From positions 1 to 5,029 of the forward strand of contig CAZOLI010000116.1 in NCBI GenBank assembly GCA_964580675.1: DNA of 5,029 nucleotides, read 5' to 3'. Made by a program: the position numbers and the translations under genes. Origin of the DNA: CAZOLI01 sp964580675 (GTDB lineage Bacteria > Planctomycetota > MHYJ01 > CAYXQY01). Under the pieces are notes generated by a model that ran no database searches, was not told the origin of the DNA, and saw nothing but the letters and a program-made list of their open reading frames with translations. Positions 4,915-5,029 of this stretch are shown here, one piece after another; positions within the stretch are counted from its first letter, which is position 1, and every line of letters starts with the position of its first letter.

Positions 4915-5029
4915 GTCCAATGTTTTGTCTGTCGTTTTTTCTTTTCGGGGGGCATGTCCGTACCGGTCAGGAACCTGTCCCGGTCGGACCCGGCAAATTC
5001 ACCGGATGAGGCCTCGATAGCAAACGGGG
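4915..5029 (+). repeat. 115-bp direct repeat, downstream copy (cut by window end)
   Basis: This second copy of 2981-3095 has three mismatches in 115 bases and is identical over its last 95 (4935-5029). It begins 33 bases after the SCO-DUF420 stop codon. In the upstream copy the hairpin core follows within three bases, so a fifth core probably lies just past the window end. No gene or convincing intrinsic terminator is seen between 4883 and 5029; the T-run at 4935-4940 has no GC-rich stem before it. Confidence 0.9.

Noticed and set aside
2981..5029. Composite transposon bounded by the direct repeats
   Set aside because: No transposase gene, terminal inverted repeats or target-site duplications are visible; only recombination between repeats is supported.

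Overview
The window is a piece of a bacterial chromosome of moderate GC content (about half G+C by eye). It carries four protein genes and an unusual amount of repetitive intergenic DNA. None of the four genes has a clear AGGAGG-type ribosome binding site. The radical SAM protein carries the YCNNQSFSP signature, and a SCO domain is paired with a DUF420 domain. Together these suggest the wider Bacteroidota/Balneolota/Rhodothermota group, but this is inference and I would not name a genus.

Layout. Positions 1-596 hold no convincing gene. They contain one copy of a repeated two-hairpin element (1-175), a GC-rich hairpin (229-258), a short 9-bp tandem repeat (294-321), and a possible terminator and promoter just before the first gene. 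Positions 597-1834 are a two-gene plus-strand operon: a TIGR01212/YhcC-type radical SAM protein, whose end overlaps a 75-residue DUF2905 membrane protein by 13 bases. Two bases further on, the minus-strand gene for a cation diffusion facilitator (Zn-type HxxxD/HxxxD, His-rich tails) ends; it runs from 2871 down to 1837. Positions 2872-3790 are again gene-free. They hold the 9-bp repeat motif, a 115-bp block that recurs at the window end, and three more copies of the two-hairpin element. Positions 3791-4882 encode a membrane-anchored SCO1/SenC copper-binding domain fused to a four-helix DUF420 (CtaM/YozB-like) domain. This is a probable single-chain cytochrome oxidase assembly factor. From 4915 to the window end the 115-bp block is repeated, cut off just where another hairpin core would be expected.

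The genes do not form one pathway. The radical SAM/DUF2905 pair is of unknown function, the CDF protein exports divalent metal, and the SCO-DUF420 protein should act in copper delivery and heme-copper oxidase maturation, with no oxidase genes in view. The features most worth attention are the family of structured repeats (four cores, all in the same orientation, with conserved pairing inside a conserved loop), the long direct repeats that bracket the SCO-DUF420 gene, and the SCO-DUF420 fusion itself.
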